Part shown: piece by piece, positions 53,246-62,414 of the stretch | Numbering within the stretch: the stretch's first letter is position 1 | How the letters are laid out: the number at the start of each line of letters is the position of its first letter | DNA from: Amoebidium appalachense | Lineage: Eukaryota > Ichthyosporea | Direction of reading: 5' to 3' | Length of the DNA stretch: 64,000 nucleotides | Assembly (NCBI GenBank): GCA_963693365.1 | Contig: CAVNZM010000003.1 | Coordinates: 14,322,001-14,386,000, forward strand | Made by a program: the position numbers and the translations under genes | Notes under the pieces: model-generated | Databases searched by the model: none | Told to the model about the DNA's origin: nothing | What the model saw: the letters and a program-made list of their open reading frames with translations, nothing else

Positions 53246-54043
53246 CTTTTTGGCTAGGCAATAGGATGCTGACACTTGAGCTGTGGGGTGTTTCATCATG
53301 GCTCACGAGACTTACGCTAAGTTCATTATAATTCCTACCCCCCCCCCCCCCCCCTTATGGTGTGATTATGGCTGACTACACTATAGCGTGCCGACACTCG
53401 AGCTAGTTAGCATTTAGTCTGTTCTGTTTTATAAAAGACTTCTTTGTTCACATCTGCAAACCCCCCCCCCCCCCCCCCCCCCCCCCCATAAAAAAAAAAA
53501 CACAAACAACACAATCACATTGTTGGAAAAAGTTTTCTAGACTGACTTCTGTAAAGCATCTGACTCTGTGCCCGCCATTACCTGCAGTACATCTCAAACT
53601 ACGACAACTACGTGAAGGACCAGATGGTGACAGCCGAGCGGGAGGCCGGGGAGGAGTTGCGCAGGCAGCAGGAGGAGGCCGATGCGGAGAGGGAGGCAGA
53701 GGCACTGGCGGAGCGGGAGCGGGAGGAGCAGGCCGCTAAGGAGGCCGCGTCTCTGCACAAGGAGGCCCCAGACCCCAAGGTGGACCAACGTGAAAACGAA
53801 ACGGACGCGGCCAAGGTCGGCAAGGAGGGCGAGGATGTCGCTGTGGGCGGCACGGAGGGTGACAGCGAGGCCGTGCAGCAGGTGGAGGGGGTGGAGGAGG
53901 AGGCGGCTGAGTTTCAAGGTGAGGACTCTCCGGCTGAGTTCAACGAGGCTGAGGGAGAGACCCCCCTTACCAGGTCGGCGATGAAGAGAAGGCGCCAACA
54001 GGGTCATGCCAGCCCCCACAAAAAGCCCAAATTCACCCCTTAG
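42973..54043 (+). CDS. Element-encoded 599-residue protein of unknown family, 7 exons
   Basis: Exons: 42973-43252, 44822-45186, 45558-45856, 46005-46026 (22-nt microexon), 46334-46543, 53036-53203, 53588-54043. The sum is 1800 nt, giving 599 residues; all junctions are GT-AG. The microexon is needed to keep frame and is bracketed by CACACAG and GTATGC; it is the weakest part. The N-terminus is basic with a GGKGGKGGK run; residues about 95-215 include an acidic patch and a SPS/TP-rich tail; the middle is helical; the C-terminus is a Glu/Ala/Arg coiled-coil-like stretch (about 460-500) and ends KRRRQQGHASPHKKPK, a likely nuclear signal. I recognise no domain. Intron 1 contains the JmjC gene and intron 5 a whole copia element. 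A nuclear accessory protein of the transposon is an inference. Confidence 0.72.
43400..44799 (+). CDS. KDM4-like JmjC dioxygenase carried by the transposon
   Basis: Exons 43400-44310 and 44520-44799 (GTCAGT donor, TGCTGCTAG acceptor, phase 2), 396 residues. The JmjC domain has iron ligands H171-x-E173 (FGAHIEDAAL) and H256 (GALHYGFQVGPN), Y157 and K188 (WGIKVWF) at the 2-oxoglutarate sites, and a zinc site C213/H219 (CRNPLQH) and C286/C288 (PTCEC) as in KDM4 enzymes. The Asn that is +10 from the first His in KDM4 is Ser here. There is no clear JmjN, PHD or Tudor domain. Known relatives remove methyl groups from histone H3 lysines 9 and 36 in the nucleus. An in-frame stop upstream of the ATG supports this start. 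It lies in intron 1 of the 599-residue gene, same strand. Confidence 0.85.
46985..47584 (-). repeat. Copia 3' LTR (600 bp)
   Basis: Same length and sequence as the 5' LTR. It is followed (leftward) by leader and Gag codons of a truncated second copy instead of a target-site duplication. Confidence 0.9.
47771..51189 (-). pseudogene. pol: Copia Pol, one frame break in a C7 run
   Basis: Protease VLLDSGATDHVC (about 51080-50930 region), integrase zinc region (WHYRLGH...CEPCALGK) and core (HSDISGPF, FQSDGG, QQNGTAERLN), RT with AAYVDDFTVTA, and RNase H ending near VRYCSVKEHHLL; the TGA stop is at 47771. At 50130-50136 a run of seven C (plus strand) puts one extra base in QSDGGEYMG, splitting Pol into two frames (51189-50023 and 50122-47771). 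Apart from this single homopolymer base the copy is intact, so a sequencing error is possible. The domain order protease-integrase-RT-RNase H identifies Ty1/copia. Confidence 0.9.
50975..52066 (-). CDS. gag: Copia Gag
   Basis: 363 residues from ATG 52066. An N-terminal coiled-coil-like segment (LQQLVQLLEQRLASQ) is followed by a UBN2-like Gag region (YLWQALSVDVRCILG...) and a zinc knuckle CHGCGKPGHIKSQCP. Two tandem copies of a C-x2-H...H...C unit (CVNHPLSTSHTTAMCKGG and CINHPASTTHTTAQCKGG) follow and may be extra metal-binding knuckles. Pol overlaps the end in the +1 frame (50975-51189), so a +1 frameshift as in Ty1 is plausible. Confidence 0.9.
   Translation of the reverse strand: MSDNLQLQQLVQLLEQRLASQDAIISDLQKEQRALELASMNTMSNRVMGPSRNDSIKFKVDIPLFTGIDNDSGTDYHTWAETMYVQLSGAGLLHTIAPSTEHPATREQVDTARSYLWQALSVDVRCILGLTRTTTPAEIWSALSAHYLEQSEANQYDLIGLYMNSTPEPTDTATKYAMKLRGYVRRLADYGTQIGDAQVLTKLTNDLGKVPYYEMPVIAYKMTPKPTVMGLLQQLRAYETSHSRARVTTSSGPAAFTTRAPQPVICHGCGKPGHIKSQCPNGNGQHSNSGNNRASTYPKGSCVNHPLSTSHTTAMCKGGNRANGRKPKGGPLPPGSCINHPASTTHTTAQCKGGCRSPGFPHV
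52096..52695 (-). repeat. Copia 5' LTR (600 bp)
   Basis: TG...CA ends; TATATAAAG promoter motif at about 52178-52186 on the minus strand. Apparently identical to 46985-47584, indicating a recent insertion. Confidence 0.9.
52880..52950. repeat. 71-bp hairpin with nested inverted repeat
   Basis: Outer arms ATAATGTTGTCGTCATATG and CATATGACGACAACATTAT, 19 bp and perfect. An inner pair TGACATCCA / TGGATGTCA sits in the middle. It is in intron 5 of the 599-residue gene, right of the copia insertion. Confidence 0.95.
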
Positions 54044-54430
54044 CCCCCCACCTCCCCCCCCCCCTCCCCCTCCCCCCAAGAAATGTACTGCCCCTTTTTT
54101 GTAGGGGATTATTTTGGATTTTATTTTGCAAGTTTGTTTACTTTGTTTAGTTTGTTTTTTTCTCATAAATTTATAGTGTTTCTTTTCTTGAATTTTAATG
54201 TTTTGAATAGTTGAGACAGTAGAGGGGTGTCCCAGTGGGACATCCCGTAGATGTAAAGAGTGGAGACACGTCCCAGTGGGACGTGTCATAAGAAATTAAA
54301 GATTGTCCAGCACGGTCAACGACACTTCACTGTGCAGCCACGGGGAGGAAAGGGAAGGGGAGGGGGGGGGGGGGGGGGGGGACTGGGGGGAACTGACATC
54401 ATCTTGGCATCAACCGGGGCACAAAATGAT
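54044..54430 (+). terminator. 3' flank of the 599-residue gene with two palindromes
   Basis: TGTCCCA-g-TGGGACA at 54228-54242 and GACACGTCCCA-g-TGGGACGTGTC at 54265-54287, sharing the core CCCAGTGGGAC, followed by ATTAAAG about 10 bp later and a poly-G run (54361-54381). They may form RNA hairpins near the polyadenylation site. Function is inferred. Confidence 0.5.
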
Positions 54431-55310
54431 GCTTTAATATAGATTTTTGGACGATTAGAATACAGTATAATGATCATATTAAATTGCTTGTAGTGATCGT
54501 TTTGTCGACTTATTATGCTGCACAAGTTGTCACAAAGTAAACATAAAGGTGACATGTGTATGTCGTGAATCGGTGTGCATGAAATAAAGATCATGTAGAG
54601 TGATCCAAAAGGTATCTTTGTATGGTCGGCAACAGATCCGTTTGATGACATAAAGGCATCGTGAAATAAGGATTCCGATGCCCCGAGATACTGTAAAGGC
54701 AACATTTAGTTCTCCTTATGTGCCTGTTTAGATGCAGAAAAGTCAACATGAAGACCTCTAAATCACCTCTCGTTGCAATAAGGTAATGTACATGATGTCC
54801 CTTTAACGATATCGTTTAGATGTCTGTTTGTTGCCTTAATTTCTTATTTAAGCTCTTTAAAGTGGCCTTAAAGATGACATAAAAGGGTCTTGATGTGCAG
54901 GATCTTACGATACCTATATTTTAGGGGTAGAAAAGGTGGGGATTGGGGGGGGTTACGGATGGGTAGTGGTTAGGTTTAGGTGTAGAAAACGATGTCAGGA
55001 AAAATGTATATAAAGATGTCAGGAAATTTCCAGACATCTTTATGATAACTTGAAAGTCGTCTTTAAATGGTCCGAAAATATCCTGACATCTTTTCGATGG
55101 GATATGGGGTAGATAGGGTTAAAGGGTGGGATGTAGATGACTTTGATTAGATGCTGACGTCTTAGATGGCTTATGGATGGATTCGACAAGATTGCTGATG
55201 AGCATAAGGCATGGCTACACAAGATTATACGAACTACAGTGTCCAGCGTATTCCAGCACAAATGTAAGCTACGTATACCTAGCAAAAAATAACGAAATAG
55301 CACTACTGAC
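54431..55310. repeat. Right subterminal region
   Basis: No gene. It shares short blocks with the left array: GACGTCTTAGATGGCTTATGGAT (55156-55178, shown in part as GACGTCTTAGATGG) resembles GACGTCATAGATGGTATGTGG (31037-31057), and ACAAGATTGCTGATG (55186-55200) is the inverse of 30390-30404. AGACATCTTTAT and GATGTCAGGAAA recur locally. Confidence 0.6.
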
Positions 55311-55418
55311 TAAGCTGCCTTTTCGTTGCTAACAAGAAGCACAGTCCGAAGCAACACCCTCGTTAAGCCACGGGAGAGCTGAGCCCACCCCCCGAACGTT
55401 GCCGTGGTTGTCATCTTC

Positions 55419-56082
55419 ATGGTTGCGCATCCGCTGGCGCTCGCGAACATCCTTATCTGTAAAACCTGACTGAGCCACAACGAAAATGCCTGAATTCTAT
55501 CCCCCCCCCCCCCCCCTCAAACATCCCCCCCCCCCCCCCCCCTTTTCCTCCCCATCCCCGGCGCCCTTTTATACCTTTCCCATACTCCTTACTACCCCCC
55601 CCTGCCCCCCCCCCCCCCCCCCCCCACCCCTCTCTCCATCTTCCTCCTTCCCTCCCCTCACCCCCTCCCCCCCCCCCCCCCCCCCCCTTCCTCTTCCCAA
55701 GTCTCTCTAAGCACATATGACATGAATCCTTCTCCCCCCATCCTTCACACCCACCTCCCCCCTCCCTTGGCCTCCCGCACTCTCCACCCATGCTTTGCCC
55801 CTCAACCTCCCCCCCCCCCCCCCCACACACACACATGACACGAGAAGAGGCATGCCCCTCCCCCCCCTCCCCCCCCCCCCGAGGGCCTCCTTTTACGCAT
55901 TTCCCACTCTTCTTATCTTACTCATCCCCCTCCCCCCCCCCCCCCCCCTCCCCCCCCCCACCTTTCACCCCCTCTCATCTTTCTCGCTCCCTACCTCACA
56001 CTGGTCTCTCCCCCTCGTCCCTTTTTCCCACCACCCTCTCGAGGCACATAAGACACGAAACCTTATTTCCCCCCCCCCCCAT

Positions 56083-56116
<34 letters not shown>

Positions 56117-56502
56117 GACATGTACAAATAAGACACAAACACACACACACACACACTAACTTAATGCCTGCAGGTATTGAGTGGCAGATCGTCATGCGAG
56201 CCCTATACCAAGGTTTCTATCGTGACCCAGAGCTACTCGCCCAACTTCCTCCCGCGCTTCAAGAGCTACTGCCAAAAGACACAGAGGATGCTACAGGCAT
56301 TTTGCGCAGAAAAACAATAACGGGTACTTACGGGCCAGCAGCCGCAGCTCCAGCACAGAAGAAGCGCAGGGGCAAGACCATTAGCGTTGAGAGCAGTCCT
56401 TATCCTGACCTAAAACAGCAAATCATTCAGTACATTCGTGCAGCTTACTTCCGGGACAAACCAAACGGTCTAGAGCTTGCACAGGCAGCATGCCCCATAT
56501 AG
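55419..56502 (+). CDS. Element-encoded 122-residue protein, 2 exons
   Basis: Exon 1 55419-55458 (MVAHPLALANILI, donor GTAAAA) and exon 2 56174-56502 (acceptor ATGCCTGCAG); phases match (40 + 329 = 369 nt). It contains IEWQIVMRALYQGFYRDPELL, a basic patch QKKRRGKT and DLKQQIIQYIRAAYFRD, then TAG. The intron is almost entirely poly-C blocks. I do not recognise the family. A second frame, ATG 56490-56648 (52 residues, MPHIVTDAIYHAESW...), overlaps the end one base out of phase and also looks coding, so the C-terminus may be frameshifted. Exon 1 is inferred from phase and splice sites only. Confidence 0.5.
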
Positions 56503-56648
56503 TGACAGACGCAATCTATCATGCAGAGAGTTGGGCACAGAAAGTGGTGAATCCATTAGCTTTTGAGAGACTATGTGCAATTTTGCCTTGGAAGGAAAGC
56601 CAAAACAATCACCAGTATGCAGTCATTCCTCTCAGGCCAGGGCTCTAG
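56490..56648 (+). CDS. Small overlapping frame, possible frameshifted C-terminus
   Basis: 52 codons starting ATGCCCCAT, overlapping the stop of the 122-residue frame by 13 bases, ending TAG. The composition (HAESWAQKVVNPLAFERLC, PWKESQNNHQY) is protein-like. Either a short separate product or the true continuation after a one-base change. Confidence 0.35.
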   Translation: MPHIVTDAIYHAESWAQKVVNPLAFERLCAILPWKESQNNHQYAVIPLRPGL

Positions 56649-57050
56649 TCTAGCAGCACGATTAAGCCTATGATAATGATAGATGTGTAAAATGTAAAAA
56701 GTAAGATAGAAATGTAAATATGGCTAGTTAAGATTGTGTGCCTTAACAACGTATACTGCCTCGTTATATGCATAGAATAAAAGGAAAATTCTTATAAAGG
56801 GCTAAAAGCAAAACGGAACACGCTGATGTTAACCAAGGCAACAAAATGATGCAGTCGTTAAAGAAAAAGGTGAAATGTTCTAAGAAAACTGTGTTCCTGT
56901 TTTAAAGAAACTTCTATCACACCCGTGGTTTATGTATGTAAACTATCCGACGAGGGGAGGGTTTGAGTGTGCAAAAAAGGGGAGGGTGGATGCGTGGCAA
57001 CAGGTGTATGTATTTTTGTTTCTGTGTGTGCGCGCGCATGTGCGGGCCGG

Positions 57051-57124
<74 letters not shown>

Positions 57125-57196
57125 ATGCGTGCGTGCATGTGTGCGTGCTTGCGTGCGTGCGTGTGTGTGTGCGTGCGCACCCGCGCGTGTGTGTGC

Positions 57197-57249
<53 letters not shown>

Positions 57250-58076
57250 ATTTGTGTGTGCACGCGCACGCGCGAGTGTTGTGACATAAACTTTCACCAA
57301 GTTTAGGGGTGTGTGTGTAAGCATGAAGTGTGTACTTGTGTGTGTGGGTGGCAGGGCAGGGAAGGCGAGAATGAGGGGCATGGCGAAGAAAGCCCAGCAC
57401 TCACAAAGGCTACAAGTAAGCACCCACCTCGGAGCGTGGATTCTATAAACAGTCCGCTCCATGCAGCCTGTCAACGATTCACCGTTATAATGTCCATCCG
57501 AATGACAAGCAAACAACATGAAAATGGACACAACAAGCTGAGGGCTGACATTGTTCCATTGACACTAACAGAGAGAAACAAATAAAAGAGAATACAAAAG
57601 TTATCATTGTGATAAAACCAAAACTCACAAGACTATTCACTGAAGAGAGGTAGAGAACCTGACACATGTGCAAGGCCATCGAGAAAACTCTACGTGACTC
57701 CATTCCGTCACACTTTGCAAGTGCAGGTACACGAACAATGTGTGCCAAAGTTTCAAACGCGAACATTCATCTGTATGGAATGTAATGATGCGCCTAGCGC
57801 CAATGGGAGAGCGCCACTAAGAGATTCACGGCATCCCGCTTATTGGTTCCAGGGATGCGGATTGATACGGCGGGAAATACCTCGCCCAATACGCTCACGA
57901 ACACCGTTTTATTACAAATTCGGCGCCGACCGTACGGCGCCTATTCGGCACGACCAGTCGCGTGAGCAAGCAGCATACAAAATTATGAAATTCCTCAAAA
58001 AAGTCGTGGCTCATCTGCAATCGGTCGGGCCGATTTCGCGCACCTCGACTATAATAGAAAATAGTCGCCACTACAC
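56649..58076. repeat. Right end of element: GT tracts and subterminal DNA
   Basis: AT-rich DNA, interrupted (GT)n at about 57054-57250, then non-coding DNA to the right inverted repeat. A 132-codon frame at 57694-58092 overlaps the inverted repeat and has no recognisable motif, so I do not call it a gene. Confidence 0.6.
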
Positions 58077-58109
58077 GGTACCAATCGTCTAACTGCTGGT
58101 TTTATAGTG
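58077..58109 (-). repeat. Right terminal inverted repeat
   Basis: Read on the minus strand it begins CACTATAAAACCAGCAG; followed outward by target duplication AGT (58110-58112). Imperfect match to 29766-29798. Confidence 0.8.
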
Positions 58110-58428
58110 AGTGACTAGATGTATAATTACTTAATTTATTTAAGTAAGAGTTTCTACGCTTTAGTTTAATCGGAAGTTGGAATGTGTATGCTCTGTCGGA
58201 ATGTGTTTTTCTATCTTCTGATAGAACCGATTGGTTCTCCCTCTTTAGTTGTGATAAGGTGATAAGTCGCAAGTACAAAAGGAACCGAGAGCACAATAAA
58301 GAATCAGTTGTTGTTTGAATCTTTCAATGTCTCGTGAACAACTCCGATTGCCCTCTCATTAATGTGTTAGTCGTGTTTTACATGACACCTCTGTGCACTC
58401 TGCTCCCTTAGACCCGTACAAAACAATA
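58110..58428 (+). repeat. Right part of the interrupted copia LTR
   Basis: AGT duplication plus the remaining LTR (GACTAGATGTATAATTAC... to GACCCGTACAAAACA), continuing exactly where 29765 stopped. The internal region of the downstream copia copy begins just after it. Confidence 0.9.
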
Positions 58429-58537
58429 GGTTAAAGGCCCATTTTCGCACGCTCTCGCAACACATACTCTCGCTGCAATCGAAAATATTCAAATTTGAAT
58501 ACCGATCTGATTCCTCTCTCACGCATCATCTGACTGA

Positions 58538-61201
58538 TTGATCACCATGTCGGAGAAACCTGCGTATCTCAACCTCACCCCCTGGAAAGGGGATGACACC
58601 ACGGACAAGAAGTCCGGCAAACGTCTCACCTATTATGAGTGGGAACCCGTCATCTTCAGGTACCTACGTACCACCACCGCGGCCAAGTTAGTGCCCGTCA
58701 TCAAGGCCCCCGAGTGGGTCGACCCTTCCGACGAGAACGAGTGGCACGGCTATGACACTGAGGAGGCCTACACCGAGGCTTCCAACTTCCTTGAACAGAT
58801 GTTTACTCAACTCGTCTCCAATTATGAGCTGTATAACTCTGGTCAAATCCACGATGATGTGTCACCTGCCCAAGCTTTCCACAACCTCCGTATGACCTAT
58901 GCGGCTGAACGTGAAGATCGTGCTCGTCAAATCCTCCTCGACTACCATGAGCTTGAACTCAAGGACTTCAAGACCGTCACGGCCTACCTCACCATGGCAC
59001 GCCGTCTGTGCACTACCCTGCACATCCTCGAAGAGCCCATTCCTCACAAGACTATGGTTGATAACTTCTTCATCCACCTCAAGAAGAACCGTAAGTTAGT
59101 TTGTACCGACATCCAGGCCATGATTGCCGACTACTTCCGTCGTACCATCAACTACGAGACCTACAACCGTCTAATCAGTGACATCCGAGCTGCAGAGATC
59201 CGTGAAGGTCTCATCGACTCTGGGTCCGGGTCCTCCTCCACCGTCCGAATAGCACGTGCCCTGCAAAGCCGTGTCCTCACCAAGGACGACCTCAGACACC
59301 GGATCCCCCGACGTGACAGCTCCGTCTCCCGTCACCCCCGTGGTCGTCCCACCGATCGATCCCCCTCAGTTGACCGTGATTACTCCCGGTCCCGTTCCCC
59401 CGGCTATCGTTCCCGGTCACCCTACCCCCCACGTAAAGGGGGTAACCGTCATTCCCAGCCACCCCGAGCCAAGACCACTGGCTCCCTCGACTGTGCCTAC
59501 TGTCACGAAGACCATCATGTCACACAGTGTGACCAACCTGGCTGCTCAATTGCCCGTCGTCACCGTGCCAGCACCAAGTCTGGAAAAGATGTGCATTTTG
59601 CCCTCGTGTCCACCACGGCCTCCCTACCCATGGACCCCTGCTGGGACTCGGCTTCCAACGTGCACGTGTGCCCAGTAAAGGAGTACTTCTCTACTCTTGA
59701 GCCATGCCCCCCAACTGACGTCCACGGCCTCGGCATCGTCACTGCACATCACCGTGGTGTCATCAACCTGGCCGTCACCTACAACGGAGTAACATCAGTA
59801 CTGAGCCTCAACACCCTCTATGTACCCGACTCCCCAGCCTTCCTGATATCACCCTCAATGGCCTCCAAGTCGGGTCTCCTTGCCCACCTAGATGATGAGG
59901 ATGAATTCCCATCCTACCTCTACACTCGTGGTGGCAACATCGTGTGTTCCCTCACAGGCACAGATGGATTGTACTTCATCACTGACTATGAGATACGTCC
60001 CTCCATCCCTCGGACCGTCACTGCTCTGGTAGCCAAGGAGCAACCTCCTGGTTTTATCCTCCCTGGCAATGAACACAAAGTCTAGAAACTCAAGAAGGCC
60101 ATCTACGGACTCAAGCAGGCATCCCTGGCATGGTACGAGTTCTTCAACTCAATTCTCATTGCCCACGGCCTCACCCGTCTCCGTTCCGATCCGTGTGTCT
60201 ACTTCCGTCAGTTCCCCAACGGGCACATCATCCGTTCGGGCAACTACGTTGATGATGCCATCATCACCTGCACACGGCACTCCACCATCATGCAGGGGCT
60301 TGTTCGTCACATCACGAAGTCTGCCGAGTGCAAGGTCGGTCTGCCAGACATCTTCCTCGGCACCCAACTGCTGTACACCCGTGACTCCCTCAAGCTGCTG
60401 CAGTCCTCCTACATCAAGGACATCATCACCGACTTCAACCTAGTCGATGCCAAGCCTAAGGCCACCCCTATTCCCGTGGGCACCATCATCAACGAGACCT
60501 CCCTCTCATCCCTGCCCACCACCGTCCCCTACCGTGAACTCCTCGGCCGTCTGCTGTGGGTTGCTCGGTGCTCCCGGCCTGACATCTCGTATGCCATTGG
60601 CTACCTCGGCCGATTCAGCTCCAAGCCCACCAAGACTGCCTGGGAGCTTCTCCTCCGTGTCGTTCGTTACCTGCTCGGCACCATCAACCTCGGCCTCTAC
60701 TACAAGCAGAAGGCCCCCAACAGCAAGGTGCCCATCCTTGAGTGCTACTTGGATTCTGACTTTGCTGGTTGCCCCACCACCCGTCGTTCCACGTCTGGGT
60801 ACGTCATCCTCCTCGAAGGCACCCCCGTCACCTACCACTCCAAGCTGCAGACGATCACTGCAACTTCCACCTGTGAGGCCGAGCTCCTGGCCCTCAATGC
60901 TGCCGTGCAAGATGTTGTCTGGCACCGTGATCTACTAAAGGAGCTGGGCTACCCCATGACCGAGCCCACCCCCGTGTACTGTGACAATCAGTCCACCATT
61001 GCTCTGGTCCACTCCAACACCATCAAGCACCGGACCAAGCACATTGCCGTTCGTTACTTCAACACCAAGGACTACATCAACAGTGGGGACGTCACTGTCA
61101 CCTACATCGACACCAAGAAGAACCTGGCCGACATCTTCACCAAGCCTCTGGCTGGTCCGGCCCACGACACACACCGTGCCAACCTCAGTCTCCGTGACTG
61201 A
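58538..61201 (+). pseudogene. Internally deleted copia copy: Gag, protease, half RT, RNase H
   Basis: Gag starts MSEKPAYLNLTPWKGDD (58538) and runs through the CAYC knuckle and protease-like WDSASNVHVC. After TALVAK (about 60037) it jumps to the middle of RT (EQPPGFILPGNEHKV, then a TAG at 60083-60085, then KAIYGLKQASLAWYEF, NYVDDAIIT) and RNase H (DNQSTIALVHS...KNLADIFTKPL), ending TGA at 61199-61201. All of integrase and the first part of RT are missing, so the copy cannot move on its own. Confidence 0.92.
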
Positions 61202-61481
61202 CCCGTGCACTGGTGTTCATCATCGAGTGGTTTCTGAGTAGGTTGGGGCCCTGGACAGCAGTTGACACACCTACGGTGATCAAGATGCCTCCCAACGAAA
61301 GTCTACTACTCCTCATCGTTTCTCTTCATCAGTGGGGACTTAGTCTTACATCGTCATATGTGTGCATCTTCAGTGGGGATTATTCTCCACCATCCGTCGT
61401 TTATTTATATTCATATCCCACCATATATATTGGTTTTCTTCTATATTCGACTTTATATATATGTCGAACTGGGATGGCGTC
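61202..61481 (+). other. 3' UTR of the deleted copia copy, interrupted
   Basis: Matches the 3' UTR of the minus-strand copy (63132 down to about 62854) until GGGATGGCGTC, where the LTR of the nested copy begins. GCGTC (61477-61481) would be one side of a 5-bp target duplication; the other side lies beyond 64000. Confidence 0.85.
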
Positions 61482-62230
61482 TGTTGTTTTGTACGGGTCT
61501 AAGGGAGCAGAGTGCACAGAGGTGTCATGTAAAAACACGACTAACACATTAATGAGAGGGCAATCGGAGTTGTTCACGAGACATTGAAAGATTTCAAACA
61601 ACAACTGAATCTTTATTGTGCTCTCGTTTCCTTTTGTACTTGCGACTTATCACCTTATCACAACTAAAGAGGGAGAACCAATCGGTTCTATCAGAAGATA
61701 GAAAAACACATTCCGACAGAGCATACGCATTCCAACTTCCGATTAAACTAAAGTGTAGAAACTCTTACTTAAATAAATTAAGTAATTATACATCTAGTCA
61801 CTATTAACTCACATATATATTTATGTTCGTCTCTATAAAGAAACTTATTTAAATACATATATTTCCTAACAGTCGACACTCTCAAAGTGAAGACACTTTG
61901 CAATAAACCGAATTCCATATATATCTATTGTCCAATCACAACACACATATATTAACAGACAGGAATGCACAACACAATCTACAGATGTACTCGCTCGCGA
62001 CTATTGGCGAGCCATCCTTTTGAGAACAAACTAGGCCATTTTGAAATAAAGGAAAGACAACGAGTGAGGCTAGCCAATCACGCTACCTCTCAGATAAACA
62101 GAGGAGAGCAAATAGAAATAAAACACAATAAGTTCTTATCAGGCAAGAGAGCCAGGTGTGCACAGATCTACAGATATCTGTGCCCACAGAAACAAGGGAG
62201 AGAGAGATACGGGGGGGGGGGGGGGGGGGG

Positions 62231-62307
<77 letters not shown>

Positions 62308-62414
62308 GGAGAGAGAGAGAGCACAAAGGAGGAAAGCAGACACGAATACAAACAAGCTAGGACACATACATACTTCAAGGCTCTTGCTGTCATACATGGT
62401 GACGTATTCCAACA
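61482..62414 (-). repeat. Copia 3' LTR of nested inverted copy (933 bp)
   Basis: On the minus strand it runs TGTTGGAATACG ... CAAAACAACA. It includes the (CT)n(C)n tract (plus strand poly-G then (GA)n, about 62211-62322). At about 61791-61811 it holds the uninterrupted TTAATAGTGACTAG, the empty form of the giant-element target. Confidence 0.93.

Larger units (their letters stand above)
29766..58109. mobile_element. Giant CACTA/Plavaka-type DNA transposon with cargo genes
   Basis: The left end begins CACTGCAAAATCCGCAATC; the right end, read inward on the minus strand, begins CACTATAAAACCAGCAGTT. Over the first 33 positions 21 match, and a second block of similarity (about 19 of 24) lies 75-110 bp inside. 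A 3-bp direct repeat AGT flanks it (29763-29765 and 58110-58112), typical of CACTA elements. It interrupts an LTR whose uninterrupted form is present at 61482-62414 and 26259-26984. It encodes a transposase and four other proteins, and carries a 5.9-kb copia insertion, so the element proper is about 22.5 kb. All gene models keep frame. Confidence 0.85.

Noticed and set aside
36970-54380. Poly-C always on the coding strand of introns
   Set aside because: It holds for the plus-strand genes, but transposase introns have C runs on the plus strand at 37930-37965, 38071-38090 and 39630-39700, which are G runs on the coding strand.
30390-55200. The 15-bp inverted match as the terminal inverted repeat of the element
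   Set aside because: The similarity does not extend outward, and the CACT ends with AGT duplication and LTR interruption at 29766/58109 explain the boundaries much better. I keep it as a subterminal motif.
57694-58092. 132-codon frame next to the right end
   Set aside because: It overlaps the terminal inverted repeat and has no motif or splice support.
58110-61805. Inverted repeat of 58.1-58.4 and 61.5-61.8 kb as a foldback transposon
   Set aside because: Both are pieces of the same copia LTR in opposite orientation, explained by a nested insertion.
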